Assembly: GCA_035708205.1 (NCBI GenBank) | Contig: DASSSY010000008.1 | Coordinates: 186,001-250,000 of the forward strand | Direction of reading: 5' to 3' | Source of the DNA: DASSSY01 sp035708205 | GTDB taxonomy: Bacteria; Bacteroidota; Bacteroidia; Chitinophagales; Chitinophagaceae | Length of the DNA: 64,000 nucleotides | Shown here: positions 25,053-35,232 of the stretch, piece after piece | Layout of the letters: each line of letters opens with the position of its first letter | How positions within the stretch are numbered: the stretch's first letter is position 1 | Notes under the pieces: model-generated | What the model was told of the DNA's origin: nothing | The model's input: only the letters and a program-made list of their open reading frames with translations | Database searches by the model: none | Translations under genes and position numbers: made by a program

Positions 25053-26366
25053 ATGAAGCGCATTTTCTTCAGCATTTGCCTGCTGGCGGCCGGTTCAATA
25101 GCGGCTTTTGCACAAGACGGGCAGATTAAATTTCAGGAGTACGACCTTCCTAACGGGCTCCATGTCATCCTGCACAAAGACACGACGACCCCTATTGTTA
25201 ACGTGTCCGTCATGTATCACGTGGGTTCAAAAAATGAGAACCCCGAACGTACCGGTTTTGCCCATTTTTTTGAGCACCTGATGTTTGAAGGCTCTCCAAA
25301 TATTAAAAGGGAAGAATATATGAAGCTGATCCAGGAAAATGGTGGTATTGTCAATGCCAACACCACGCAGGACAGGACCTATTACTTCGAAGAATTGCCT
25401 TCCAACCAGCTTCAGTTAGCTTTGTGGATGGAATCCGAGCGTATGCTGCATTTGAAAATTGACAGCGTGGGCATCGAAACCCAGCGTAAGGTGGTTAAGG
25501 AAGAAAAGAAACAACGCTATGAAAATTCTCCTTACGGGCAACTGATGGACCAGGTATTCCATAACCTCTTTACCCAATCTCCGTACCGATGGACGCCTAT
25601 CGGTAAAGAACAGTATATCGACCAGGCGAAATACAGTGAGTTCATGGATTTCTATAAAAAATATTATGTGCCGGATAATGCCGTATTGGTCATTGCCGGC
25701 GACATTAATATCCCTCAGGCGAAAGGTTGGGTAGAGAAATACTTTGCCGGCATTCCAAGGGGGACCCAGGCAATCATCCGTCCAGACATGACTGAGCCAA
25801 AGCAGACCAAGGAAAAAAGGGCCACGTTCCGCGCTAACGTACAATTACCGGCAGTGGTGCTGGCTTATCATATTCCGCCCATGGGAGATCCTGATGTTTA
25901 TGCCCTGGAAATGCTAACCAAGATCCTGGCGCAGGGCTCGAGCTCGAGGTTTCAGAAAAATTTAGTGGATAAAGAACAAAAAGCGGTGGACGTCGGCAGC
26001 TTTGTTTATCCCTTGGAAGGCCCGGGTGTAGCCATCATGTATGGCATCACGGCACAAGGCGTCGATACTAAAGAGCTGGAGAATGCTTTAAAGGATCAGG
26101 TTGATGATGTCGTTAAAAACGGCGTTACCGAGGATGAATTTAAAAAGGTACAAAACCAGACTGAATTCGAATTCGCGACGCAAAATGCCAGAATAAAGGG
26201 TATTGCCGAACTTTTGGCAACGGACTATACTTATTTCAAAAATACCAATCTAGTTAATTCGGAGCTTCAGAAATATCAACAGGTTACTCGTGAAGATTTA
26301 CAAAGGGTGGCCAAAAAATACCTGACGTCATCGAATAGTTTAGTGCTATATTATGTTGGTAAATAA
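25053..26366 (+). CDS. M16 zinc metallopeptidase, catalytic subunit
   Basis: 437 residues with signal peptide (FSICLLAAGSIAAFAQ). Inverted zinc motif H71-F-F-E-H75 (GFAHFFEHLMFEGSPN) and the third ligand region about 75 residues later (VVKEEKKQRYENSPYG). Length fits the M16B half-size enzymes, which need a second, non-catalytic subunit. That partner is encoded 96 bases downstream. It probably degrades or trims peptides in the periplasm; in related systems the pair acts on small peptides in a clamshell chamber. Confidence 0.93.
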   Translation: MKRIFFSICLLAAGSIAAFAQDGQIKFQEYDLPNGLHVILHKDTTTPIVNVSVMYHVGSKNENPERTGFAHFFEHLMFEGSPNIKREEYMKLIQENGGIVNANTTQDRTYYFEELPSNQLQLALWMESERMLHLKIDSVGIETQRKVVKEEKKQRYENSPYGQLMDQVFHNLFTQSPYRWTPIGKEQYIDQAKYSEFMDFYKKYYVPDNAVLVIAGDINIPQAKGWVEKYFAGIPRGTQAIIRPDMTEPKQTKEKRATFRANVQLPAVVLAYHIPPMGDPDVYALEMLTKILAQGSSSRFQKNLVDKEQKAVDVGSFVYPLEGPGVAIMYGITAQGVDTKELENALKDQVDDVVKNGVTEDEFKKVQNQTEFEFATQNARIKGIAELLATDYTYFKNTNLVNSELQKYQQVTREDLQRVAKKYLTSSNSLVLYYVGK

Positions 26367-26462
26367 AACAAGACGCTATTCAACAACTTTTTGAAATAAA
26401 AAAAAATACGGATGTTGTCATTAAAACCGTCCGCCCAAATAAAAATCAAAAAATATTTCCAG

Positions 26463-28652
26463 ATGAAAAAATTGTTTTTATCGATATGCGCTATGGCCCT
26501 GTTAACGGCCGCTCATGCGCAACAAACACTGGACCGGAGCATTCAGCCAAAGCCCGGCCCGGCACCTGCCATCAACTTAAAGGAACCGGCCACGTTTATA
26601 TTGTCTAACGGTTTAAAGGTTTTCGTGGTTGAAAATCATAAGATGCCTATTGTTACCTATTCCATCCAGTTGGATATTCGTCCTGAATTGGAAGGCAATA
26701 AAGTGGGCCTGCATAACTTTGTCGGTGATATGCTGACACGCGGTACCACGACAATGGATAAGGACGCTTTTGATAAGGCCGTCGATCAGCTTGGAGCATC
26801 CATAAACGCCAGCGGTAGTTCCATTTTCGGTGTTTCCCTGTCTAAGTACCAGGACCAGTTGCTGACGCTGATGAGTGACGCCCTGTTACATCCCGCTTTC
26901 AAGCAGGAAGAGCTGGACAAGGTCATTAAGCAGACCAAATCCGGGCTGATCGCCAATGAGAACGATGCGGATAATATGTTGTCAAACGTTGAAGGGGTAG
27001 TGACTTATGGCAAAAACCATCCTTATGGTGAAGTGATGACCCTGCAAACTATCCAGAATGTTACCCTGGCCGATTGCCAGCAATATTATAGCACCTATTT
27101 CCGTCCTAATGTGGCCTATCTGGCGGTTGTGGGCGATGTGACGCCCGAAGAGGCCAAAACGTTGGTCACTAAATATTTTGGCAGTTGGGAAAAGGCCGAT
27201 GTGCCGAGAACTACTTATCCCAAAGTGAGCAAGCCTGCTCAAACTACTGTGGATTTCGTTAACCGTTCCGGCGCCGTTCAAAGCGTGATCGGCATTACTT
27301 ATCCTATTGACCTGCAAATCGGTTCAGCCGATGTGATCAAAGCCCAGGCCATGAATGAAATCCTTGGTGGCGGATCTACCGGTCGTTTATTCCAAAATCT
27401 CCGCGAAAAACATGGCTGGACCTATGGTTCTTATTCTTCCGTATCGCCCGATGATATTATCGGTTCCGTCCAGGTATATGCCAAATGTCGCAATATTGTT
27501 ACAGACAGCTCTATTACGGAGATGCTCAAGGAAATGAATACCATCAGGAGCCAGGCTGTAGACCAGGCGGCGTTGGATGGAGTGAAAAACTATATGAGCG
27601 GCATTTTTGCCTTAAGGTTAGAAAGCCCGCAGACCATTGCCCAATACGCGATCAATATTGACCGGTTCGATATGCCGAAAGATTATTACAAAAATTATCT
27701 TAAAAATGTCGCTCAGGTGACCACCGCGGATGTGCAGGCCATGGCGCAAAAATACATTTTACCGAACCAGGCCCATATCGTAGTTGTCGGCAACACTTCC
27801 GAAGTGGATAAGCTGAAACAGTTCAGCGCTGACGGTAAGATTAATTACTACGATGCTTATGGTAACCCTGTAGAGCCGGCTGTGGAAAAAGTCGTTGACG
27901 GCAAAAAAATTGATGATGTTATGGCGATGTATATTAATGCCATGGGGGGTAAAACGGCCATTGAAGGTTTGAAGGATCTGAAGGTTTATGCAAATATGAA
28001 GGTAAGGGGTAATGTTGTAGCCCGGATCAATACACTGACCATAAGTCCCGATAAATATATGCAAACCATGACCCCACAAGCTAATACCGGTGGTGCGGCA
28101 TCAGGCTATGCTGACCAGGGTTTCGCGCAGCAAAAGGCTGTTGATCAGCAAATGGATATGATCAATAAGCAAATTAAAGAAAATTCAAGCAAGACGGTCA
28201 TTGTTGGTGATAAAGGCTACAGGGAAAGAGGTAGCGACAAAATGGACCTGAACGGTGAGGCTATACGTCCTTATCAGGCGGAAGCAGATCTGCAGTCAAT
28301 TCTACATCCTGAAAAATATGGTATCAGCTACGAGCTTTTAGGTATGGATACCGCCATGGGTATTAATTGCTATACTGTTTCAAAGGTAAGTAATAATGGC
28401 CAGGATAAGGCTATTCTGTATATCAATAATCAAAATGGCCAGCTGGTTATGAAGAGAGAATTGGAGGACTTTGGAGCTAAAAAGGTGTTGACCAAACGTT
28501 ATTATTCTGATTACCAGGAAGTAAAAAGTGGCAATGGTTATAAAATTCCTTTTAAAATAAAAGTCATTTATCCGCAGCAGGACGAACGGGATATTGAGAT
28601 CAGTTCTGCCAAGGCCAATAGCGGTATCAAAGACAATAAATTTAAATTGTAA
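26463..28652 (+). CDS. M16 peptidase-like non-catalytic subunit fused to a LolA-like domain
   Basis: 729 residues from ATG 26463, which begins a good signal peptide (LSICAMALLTAAHAQ); an upstream ATG at 26412 is unlikely. Two M16 half-domains (about 40-480). The zinc motif is lost (H84-N-F-V-G instead of HxxEH), while the R/Y pair characteristic of the partner subunit is kept (STGRLFQNLREKHGWTYGS). The C-terminal 240 residues (from about 490, INAMGGKTAIEGLKDLKV... KMDLNGEAIRPYQAE) resemble outer-membrane lipoprotein-sorting (LolA-like) folds. It probably completes the active M16 enzyme encoded upstream and adds a lipid- or peptide-binding tail. Confidence 0.88.
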   Translation: MKKLFLSICAMALLTAAHAQQTLDRSIQPKPGPAPAINLKEPATFILSNGLKVFVVENHKMPIVTYSIQLDIRPELEGNKVGLHNFVGDMLTRGTTTMDKDAFDKAVDQLGASINASGSSIFGVSLSKYQDQLLTLMSDALLHPAFKQEELDKVIKQTKSGLIANENDADNMLSNVEGVVTYGKNHPYGEVMTLQTIQNVTLADCQQYYSTYFRPNVAYLAVVGDVTPEEAKTLVTKYFGSWEKADVPRTTYPKVSKPAQTTVDFVNRSGAVQSVIGITYPIDLQIGSADVIKAQAMNEILGGGSTGRLFQNLREKHGWTYGSYSSVSPDDIIGSVQVYAKCRNIVTDSSITEMLKEMNTIRSQAVDQAALDGVKNYMSGIFALRLESPQTIAQYAINIDRFDMPKDYYKNYLKNVAQVTTADVQAMAQKYILPNQAHIVVVGNTSEVDKLKQFSADGKINYYDAYGNPVEPAVEKVVDGKKIDDVMAMYINAMGGKTAIEGLKDLKVYANMKVRGNVVARINTLTISPDKYMQTMTPQANTGGAASGYADQGFAQQKAVDQQMDMINKQIKENSSKTVIVGDKGYRERGSDKMDLNGEAIRPYQAEADLQSILHPEKYGISYELLGMDTAMGINCYTVSKVSNNGQDKAILYINNQNGQLVMKRELEDFGAKKVLTKRYYSDYQEVKSGNGYKIPFKIKVIYPQQDERDIEISSAKANSGIKDNKFKL

Positions 28653-28670
28653 GAGCGCTGCTGCCAGTTA

Positions 28671-28708
28671 AAAGAAGCGGGTAACCATGAATGTTACCCG
28701 CTTCTTTT
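28671..28708 (+). terminator. Strong intrinsic terminator after the M16 pair
   Basis: AAAGAAGCGGGTAAC pairs with GTTACCCGCTTCTTT across a 7-nt loop, followed by T residues. Well placed to end the M16 transcript. Confidence 0.9.
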
Positions 28709-28831
28709 GTTCTGCCTTTAATTTAGGATGAGCAATAGGGGCACTAAGACAATGAGGCCAAAAATGGGGTTCTGATCCTTTGTGGTAAAGGATAGGGATA
28801 GTTCGGCATATGCGTAACTAACTATACAGGA

Positions 28832-31165
28832 TCATGATATGATCATCAGCTTGGCAAAACTAAGCATGATGCGTTTTTCTCCGGCTTTCTCAAATGCTAT
28901 GGCGGCGATCCGGTTATGTATCTTGCCTTCAACGCGTAATACTTTTCCAAAACCGAATTTCTGGTGTTCCACTCTCATGCCCTCGCTGATTTCATCAGGA
29001 TCGGAAGGGTTGAAATCTACAGATGCATGGTGCTGAAAGGATGGTTTTTGATTATTTTCCTGAACTTTTTTCCAATTGGTGCTGGCGGGTGAGGACATTG
29101 TTCCCGTATTTTGTGCGCCTTGTGGCGAAAACAGGCTAGCCGCCCGGGCGTTTTTCCCGTTACCGTTATGGGCGCCGCTGCGGGAACCGGTCAGGCCGCT
29201 AAAGCTTTTGTCTAGGTATTCATCGGGGATTTCGCTGATAAAGCGGCTGGGATCGTTTTGAACCAGGCTGCCAAAGCGGTACCTGCTATTGGCAAAGCTA
29301 ACCCAAAGCTTTTCCCGGGCGCGGGTAATGACGACGTAAAATAAGCGGCGTTCTTCTTCCAGGTCGTTCCGGTCATACAGGCTCATGGCGGAAGGGAAAA
29401 TGTTCTCCTCCAGGCCTACGGCGAATACGCATGGGAATTCCAAACCCTTAGCGGCATGAATGGTCATCAGTTTGACCACATCCTGATCTTCATCATTATT
29501 TTTATCGGCATCCGTCAACAGGGTAATTTGCTGAAGATAAGCGCCAAGGCTCTTGTCGTCCTCTACCTCGCCGTCCTCGTTAGGCATTTCAGTATATTCC
29601 TTAATGGCATTGAGCAGCTCCTGGACGTTTTCGTAGCGTGCCAGGCCTTCGACGGATTTGTCCTGATAAAGCTCTTTGACTAAACCTGTGACCTTGCCCA
29701 CTTCAAAAGCCAGTTCATAGGCATTGGCTTTTTGTTGCATGGCCTGGAAGCTTTTGATCATCAGCACGAATTGCTCGATAGCGGCGGCAGCAGCGCCTCT
29801 GACGCCGGCCCGATAAGGGTCCTGGAGAACCTCCCAGAAGCTGCTCCCGCTTTCATTGGCCATGATGCTCAGGCGGTCCTGGGTAGTTTTTCCAATGCTC
29901 CTGGCCGGATAATTGATGATCCTTTTAATGGCTTCTTCATCACGGGGATTAACGATGATCCGGAGATAAGCGATGAAATCCTTGATCTCTTTTCTCTGAT
30001 AGAAAGATAAGCCACCGAAGATCCGGTAGGGAATGTTCATCCGCCGGAGGCATTCTTCAAAAGAACGGCTTTGCGCGTTGGTACGGTACAGGATGGCAAA
30101 ATCCTTGTTGTGAAAATGATTCCGTAATTTTTGTTCAGCAATGGCATCGGCTACAAAACGGCCTTCGTCATTATCGGTCATCGTCCGTACCAGACGGATC
30201 TTGTCGCCTTGCTCTTTTTCTGTCCAAAGGTTTTTGGGAATCTGATTTTTATTATTGGCAATGACTCTGTTGGCTACCTGAATAATGCTTTGTGTACTGC
30301 GGTAATTCTGTTCCAATTTAACCACTTTAGCGTCCCCGTAATCCTTTTGGAATTTGAGGATATTATCAATAGTGGCGCCACGGAATGAGTAGATGCTTTG
30401 GGCATCATCGCCTACCACGCATATGTTTTCGTGCATAGCAGCCAATAATTTGATGATCTTGTACTGCGCAGTATTCGTATCCTGGTACTCATCAATTAAA
30501 ATGTATTTAAACTTATGCTGGTACTTGGACAGCATTTCCGGGAATTGCGTCAGCAATTCATACATTTTAAACAGCAGGTCGTCAAAATCCATAGCGCCGT
30601 TCTTAAAGCAGCGATGACTATAGATGGCGTATATTTCGCCGATCCTTGGCCGGTTGGCCCTGGCGTCTTCCTTTTGAATATCCGGGTCGCTGGCATAGGC
30701 CTGGGCCGTATATAAACTGTTCTTGGCTGCGGAGATACGGCTGTAAACCAGGTTAGGCTTGTAGATCTTCGGATCGATGTTCAAATCGTTCAGGATGTTC
30801 TTGATGAGATTTTTGGCGTCATCTGCGTCATAAATGGTAAAATTGTTGGGATAGCCCAGATGTTGCGCTTCCGCACGCAGGATGCGGGCGAAAACAGAGT
30901 GGAAGGTACCGATAAATAAATTCCTGGCTTCCTGGTTGCCCAGGATCTTCTCGATACGCTCTTTCATTTCCGCGGCGGCTTTGTTGGTAAAGGTCAGCGC
31001 TAATATCTGGAAGGCATCCACGCCCTGCCGGAGCAAATGAGCGATCCGGGTAGTTAAAACCTTTGTTTTGCCGCTGCCGGCACCGGCAACGATCATAATG
31101 GGGCCGTCTTGATGTTCTACAGCTTTGCGCTGCTGGTCATTGAGTTCGCGTAAATAATCCTGCAT
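28832..31165 (-). CDS. uvrD: UvrD/PcrA-type superfamily 1 DNA helicase
   Basis: 777 residues, typical for the family. It unwinds DNA 3' to 5' in repair and in clearing proteins from DNA. Motifs in order: Q-motif region LNDQQRKAVEH, Walker A GAGSGKT, TFTNKAAAEM, GTFHSVFARIL, Walker B ILIDEYQDTN, VVGDDAQSIYSFRGA, KLEQNYRST, and motif VI VVITRAREKLWV. The C-terminal GMRVEHQKFGFGKVL block is the PcrA/UvrD Tudor-like tail that contacts RNA polymerase. The ATG lies only 4 bases after a TAAATTTG box, so the mRNA may be leaderless. Convergent with the M16 operon. Confidence 0.95.
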   Translation of the reverse strand: MQDYLRELNDQQRKAVEHQDGPIMIVAGAGSGKTKVLTTRIAHLLRQGVDAFQILALTFTNKAAAEMKERIEKILGNQEARNLFIGTFHSVFARILRAEAQHLGYPNNFTIYDADDAKNLIKNILNDLNIDPKIYKPNLVYSRISAAKNSLYTAQAYASDPDIQKEDARANRPRIGEIYAIYSHRCFKNGAMDFDDLLFKMYELLTQFPEMLSKYQHKFKYILIDEYQDTNTAQYKIIKLLAAMHENICVVGDDAQSIYSFRGATIDNILKFQKDYGDAKVVKLEQNYRSTQSIIQVANRVIANNKNQIPKNLWTEKEQGDKIRLVRTMTDNDEGRFVADAIAEQKLRNHFHNKDFAILYRTNAQSRSFEECLRRMNIPYRIFGGLSFYQRKEIKDFIAYLRIIVNPRDEEAIKRIINYPARSIGKTTQDRLSIMANESGSSFWEVLQDPYRAGVRGAAAAAIEQFVLMIKSFQAMQQKANAYELAFEVGKVTGLVKELYQDKSVEGLARYENVQELLNAIKEYTEMPNEDGEVEDDKSLGAYLQQITLLTDADKNNDEDQDVVKLMTIHAAKGLEFPCVFAVGLEENIFPSAMSLYDRNDLEEERRLFYVVITRAREKLWVSFANSRYRFGSLVQNDPSRFISEIPDEYLDKSFSGLTGSRSGAHNGNGKNARAASLFSPQGAQNTGTMSSPASTNWKKVQENNQKPSFQHHASVDFNPSDPDEISEGMRVEHQKFGFGKVLRVEGKIHNRIAAIAFEKAGEKRIMLSFAKLMIIS

Positions 31166-31169
31166 GAGG

Positions 31170-31177
31170 CAAATTTA
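31170..31177 (-). promoter_or_regulatory. TAnnTTTG promoter element abutting the helicase start
   Basis: On the minus strand TAAATTTG-CCTC-ATG. With the usual 4-6 nt between this box and +1, transcription would begin at or next to the A of the start codon, implying a leaderless transcript. Confidence 0.5.
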
Positions 31178-31307
31178 CGTTGGAATTTTTAAGCGCCTGG
31201 AGGAATATTTCCACGCTTGGGCGTAGTGCTTAAATTTTATCGTAAAAATTCCGTTAACTTAATGCAATGAAAAAGATTTATTGCCCGTTTATTATCCTTA
31301 AATACGC

Positions 31308-31315
31308 TATTTTTG
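31308..31315 (+). promoter_or_regulatory. TAnnTTTG promoter element for the S41 protease
   Basis: TATTTTTG in the AT-rich gap, about 88 bases upstream of the ATG at 31403. No strong -33 TTTG at the expected distance. Confidence 0.45.
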
Positions 31316-31402
31316 TCCAACTGCTTTACCGCCAATGCCTTTAAGTCATTGCCCGACAATCTTAAGCGGTATTTTATCTTTTAAAAAATCATTCGCATTA
31401 TT

Positions 31403-33604
31403 ATGCTAAAATTCATGAAGAATAAAATCCTCATCCCTGGAATTATCGTGTTTGCCCTCGCGGTATTTTTTTCTTTCCGCTATGGTTTAGGAACGGATAA
31501 GGCCGGGCCCCAGAAAGAAGAAAAAACCATCCTGCAGACCGTAATGGCATTGATAGAGCAGGGGCATTTTTCCCCCAGGCCGATAAATGATTCCTTCTCG
31601 GAAGCTATCTTTGATAAGACCATTGAACAGCTGGATTATGAAAAGAAATTTTTTACTGAAGAAGATTATAAGCGGTTAAGTAAGCAATACCGGGATGATA
31701 TTGATGACGAGATCAAAGCCAATTCTATGGCGTTTTTTAATGATGTCAATGATTTGTTTGTCAGGAGAGTGGCGGAGGCGGCAAAATTATATCCCCGGAT
31801 ATTGAGCAGGCCTTTTCAGTTTAATAAGGAAGACAGTATTTTGCTGGATGGTGACAGGATCGCCTTCGCGACCGATGAACAGGCGCTTAAAGTCCGCTGG
31901 GAGCAGTATTTAAAGTACAGGGTGCTGTCCAAATACGTAGATCTGAAAAACGCGGAAGATAAGAAAGCGAAAGATTCGGTTGGCTATAAGGTCAAATCTT
32001 TTGATACTTTAGAAAAAGAAGCCAGGGCCAGTATCCTGAAAATTCAGGATCGCTATTTCGACCGCCTGCAAAAGCTAACGGATAATGATCGTTTCTCTTT
32101 GTTTATGAACTGTCTCACTGCGGCGGAAGACCCGCATACCGATTATTTTCCGCCTGAGCAGAAAAAGCAATTTGACGAAATGATGTCCGGTTCGTTTTTT
32201 GGTATTGGTGCTGCCTTGCAGCAAACGGAGGACGGCACGATAAAGATATCCGAGATCATCACCGGCAGCCCGGCATGGAAAGGAGGCAAGCTGAAAGCCA
32301 AAGATGTGATCCTGAAAGTGGGACAGGGCGATGCTGCGCCTGTAGAAGTGGAAGGTATGGATCTGCCCGATGTGGTTAAGATCATTCGCGGACCAAAAGG
32401 AACTGAGGTTAAGCTAACGGTGAAGCATGATAACGGCACCCAGGAAATTATCCCGATTACGCGTGGAAAAGTGGAGCTGGATTATTTGTTTGCCAGATCG
32501 GCCATTGTTGAAGACCATGGTAAAAAGATCGGGTATATTTACTTACCTGAATTTTATGCTGATTTTAATGGCGTTGGCAACCGGCGTTGCGCGGTTGATG
32601 TCAAAAATGAAGTGGAAAAGCTGAAAGCTGAGAACGTAGATGCCATTATTCTAGACCTGAGAAATAATGGTGGCGGATCACTGGCGGATGTTGTCGATAT
32701 GGCCGGCATTTTCGTGGGCTCCGGTCCCGTTGTCCAGGTGGTTACCGGAGGGGACAAGATTCGCCCGTTAAGCAACGATGCCGGCGCCCCGGTTTTTACC
32801 GGCCCAATGGCAGTATTGGTTAATGGCAACAGCGCTTCGGCTTCTGAAATTATGGCTGCCGCCATGCAGGATTATAAAAGAGCGGTGATCATCGGTACCC
32901 GCACATACGGCAAAGGGACGGTTCAAAAGCTGATTCCTTTAGATCCCTTTGTTAACCAGTCGTTGAGGGAGCAAATTATTCAGGCTTTAAATAAAGCAAA
33001 GGGCGGTGACGCCGATTACCAGGGTATCGGCTCGCTGAAGCTGACCATCCAGAAATTTTATCGTATTAACGGTGGCTCCACCCAGCTCAAAGGCGTTACT
33101 CCGGATATCGTCCTTCCGGATGCCTATCAGGATCTGAAGCAGGGTGAAAGAAGCGAATCTTCTGCCTTACCCTGGGATAAGATCGCGGCAGTTAATTATA
33201 CTACATGGAGAACGCCGCCGCCGTATGCATTTTTAAAGGTCTCAAGCGACAAAAGGGTGGACAACAGTCCCGCTTTCAAACTGATCCGGGAAACCGCTGC
33301 GACGTTAAAATATCACCAGGATCATAATTATGTGCCTTTAAGCCTGAAAGGTTACGAGAAGGAGCAGGAAAAATCTAAGGCCATGAATAAGAAATTGGAT
33401 AACTTAGACAGCATCGGCAGCGGCTTGAAGGTCATTAATCTTAAAGCGGACCTGGCCGCGATTAATGTCGATTCGTCCTCAATGGAAAAAAACAAGACCT
33501 GGCTGAAAGCTTTACGTAAAGATGTCTATTTGAATGAAGCTTCCAACGTGCTGAATGACTGGATTAATGAAAATAATAAGGTGACAACAGTGAATAAGAA
33601 GTAG
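31403..33604 (+). CDS. S41 C-terminal processing (tail-specific) protease, Prc type
   Basis: 733 residues. N-terminal signal/anchor (ILIPGIIVFALAVFFSF), a Prc-type N-terminal helical domain (about 40-235), and a PDZ domain (about 245-345, GIGAALQQTEDGTIKISEIITG-like region). The S41 catalytic core has nucleophile S479 in NGNSASASEI, D490 and general-base K504 in TYGKGTVQ, the same Ser-Asp-Lys spacing as E. coli Prc. The C-terminal domain resembles the DUF3340 region of Prc. It cleaves periplasmic proteins from the C-terminus, including cell-wall enzymes in other bacteria. ATG 31415 is an alternative start. Single-gene unit with its own promoter and terminator. Confidence 0.94.
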   Translation: MLKFMKNKILIPGIIVFALAVFFSFRYGLGTDKAGPQKEEKTILQTVMALIEQGHFSPRPINDSFSEAIFDKTIEQLDYEKKFFTEEDYKRLSKQYRDDIDDEIKANSMAFFNDVNDLFVRRVAEAAKLYPRILSRPFQFNKEDSILLDGDRIAFATDEQALKVRWEQYLKYRVLSKYVDLKNAEDKKAKDSVGYKVKSFDTLEKEARASILKIQDRYFDRLQKLTDNDRFSLFMNCLTAAEDPHTDYFPPEQKKQFDEMMSGSFFGIGAALQQTEDGTIKISEIITGSPAWKGGKLKAKDVILKVGQGDAAPVEVEGMDLPDVVKIIRGPKGTEVKLTVKHDNGTQEIIPITRGKVELDYLFARSAIVEDHGKKIGYIYLPEFYADFNGVGNRRCAVDVKNEVEKLKAENVDAIILDLRNNGGGSLADVVDMAGIFVGSGPVVQVVTGGDKIRPLSNDAGAPVFTGPMAVLVNGNSASASEIMAAAMQDYKRAVIIGTRTYGKGTVQKLIPLDPFVNQSLREQIIQALNKAKGGDADYQGIGSLKLTIQKFYRINGGSTQLKGVTPDIVLPDAYQDLKQGERSESSALPWDKIAAVNYTTWRTPPPYAFLKVSSDKRVDNSPAFKLIRETAATLKYHQDHNYVPLSLKGYEKEQEKSKAMNKKLDNLDSIGSGLKVINLKADLAAINVDSSSMEKNKTWLKALRKDVYLNEASNVLNDWINENNKVTTVNKK

Positions 33605-33631
33605 ATTAATACAATACCGTAATCGAAAAAT

Positions 33632-33667
33632 AAAAGGGGCTGGATCAAATCAGGCCCCTTTTGTTTT
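33632..33667. terminator. Bidirectional terminator between convergent genes
   Basis: AAAAGGGGC and GCCCCTTTT pair with a short loop and have A/T tracts on both sides. It lies between the S41 protease (+) and the carboxylase gene (-) and can serve both. Confidence 0.9.
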
Positions 33668-33693
33668 TGGATGCAAGGTTTTTGTGTGCGACT

Positions 33694-35232
33694 TTATAGA
33701 GGAATGTTACCATGCTTCTTCCTGGGCATGGTCACCACTTTGTTCTCCAGCATCTTAAAGCCCCTGATCAATTTTTCGCGGGTAATTTCGGGAATGATCA
33801 CCTCGTCGATGAAGCCACGGGCGGCCGCACCATAAGGGTTGGCAAATTTTTGAGTATATTCCAGTTCTTTTTCTTTCCATTTGGCTTCTTTATCCTCAGC
33901 GGCGGCGATTTCTTTCCTGAAAATGATCTCGGCAGCGCCTTTCGCGCCCATAACGGCGATCTCCGCGGTTGGCCAGGCATAGTTCAGGTCTGCACCGATA
34001 TGTTTGGAGTTCATCACGTCATAAGCGCCACCATATGCTTTGCGGGTAATAACGGTTACTTTGGGCACCGTTGCTTCACTAAGCGCGAACAATAATTTGG
34101 CGCCATTGGAAATAATGCCGTTCCATTCCTGGTCCGTTCCCGGCAAAAAACCGGGGACATCTACCAGGACCAGCAAAGGAATATTGAAGGCATCGCAGAA
34201 ACGAACAAAACGTGCGCCTTTTTTTGAAGAATTAATGTCCAGGACGCCGGCCATGCTTGCAGGCTGGTTGGCCACAATGCCTACGCTCCGGCCGCCGATC
34301 AGCGAAAAGCCGACAATAATATTCTCGGCATAATCCTTATGTACTTCGAAGAAATCCTCATCATCGCTGAGGGCGGTAATAACCTCTTTCATGTCATAAG
34401 GCTGGTTTGGATTTTCAGGGATGAGACCGTTGAGCTGCATCCGCGTTTCATTGGCCGGGCTGTATGGGTAAACCGGCGCGTCTTCCGCGCAGTTTTGAGG
34501 GATATAACGCATCAGCCTTTTAAGATGATCGATGCATTCTATGTCATTCTGGCAGGCAAAATGGGTAACGCCGGATTTTTGGGCATGGGTTTGCGCGCCG
34601 CCCAGCTCTTCGCTGGTGACATTTTCATGAGTGACGGTTTTGACCACGTTCGGGCCGGTCACAAACATATAAGAGCTGTTTTCAACCATCAGGATAAAAT
34701 CGGTCATGGCGGGAGAATAGACCGCTCCGCCCGCACAAGGCCCCATGATCGCGCTTAGTTGTGGAATAACGCCGCTGGCCTTGACATTACGGTAAAATAT
34801 ATCGGCGTAGCCTCCCAGGGAAACAACGCCTTCCTGGATACGGGCGCCGCCGCTGTCATTAAGGCCAATGACCGGTGCTCCGTTTTGTATTGCCAGGTCC
34901 ATGATTTTACAAATTTTTTCTGCGTGGGTTTCCGACAGGCTACCGCCAAAAACGGTAAAATCCTGGGAGAAAACATAGACCAGGCGCCCGTTAATCGTAC
35001 CATAGCCTGTGACTACCCCATCGCCCAGGAATTGCTGCTGTTCCATACCGAAATCCGTGCTCCGGTGTGTGACCAGCATGCCGGTTTCTTCAAAAGAACC
35101 TTCATCCAAAAGCAGGGTAAGCCTTTCCCTCGCTGTCAATTTGCCTTTGCTGTGCTGGCTTTCAATACGTTTTTCGCCACCACCGCTTTGTGCCAGTCTT
35201 ATTTTTTCGCCGAGAATTTCCGTTGGATTCAT
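33694..35232 (-). CDS. pccB: Acyl-CoA carboxylase beta chain (carboxyltransferase), propionyl-CoA type
   Basis: 512 residues from ATG 35232 (upstream in-frame codons give an atypical N-terminus). It transfers carboxyl from biotin to an acyl-CoA, usually propionyl-CoA, to give methylmalonyl-CoA. Two crotonase-fold halves are visible, with oxyanion-hole glycines in NDSGGARIQEGVVSLGGYAD and SAIMGPCAGGAVYSPAMTDF (N half), and GFLPGTDQEWNGII and VITRKAYGGAYDVMNSKHI (C half). The last block is typical of PccB/MmdA. No biotin carboxylase or biotin-carrier gene is adjacent, so partners lie elsewhere. Decarboxylase (MmdA) use cannot be excluded. Confidence 0.9.
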   Translation of the reverse strand: MNPTEILGEKIRLAQSGGGEKRIESQHSKGKLTARERLTLLLDEGSFEETGMLVTHRSTDFGMEQQQFLGDGVVTGYGTINGRLVYVFSQDFTVFGGSLSETHAEKICKIMDLAIQNGAPVIGLNDSGGARIQEGVVSLGGYADIFYRNVKASGVIPQLSAIMGPCAGGAVYSPAMTDFILMVENSSYMFVTGPNVVKTVTHENVTSEELGGAQTHAQKSGVTHFACQNDIECIDHLKRLMRYIPQNCAEDAPVYPYSPANETRMQLNGLIPENPNQPYDMKEVITALSDDEDFFEVHKDYAENIIVGFSLIGGRSVGIVANQPASMAGVLDINSSKKGARFVRFCDAFNIPLLVLVDVPGFLPGTDQEWNGIISNGAKLLFALSEATVPKVTVITRKAYGGAYDVMNSKHIGADLNYAWPTAEIAVMGAKGAAEIIFRKEIAAAEDKEAKWKEKELEYTQKFANPYGAAARGFIDEVIIPEITREKLIRGFKMLENKVVTMPRKKHGNIPL

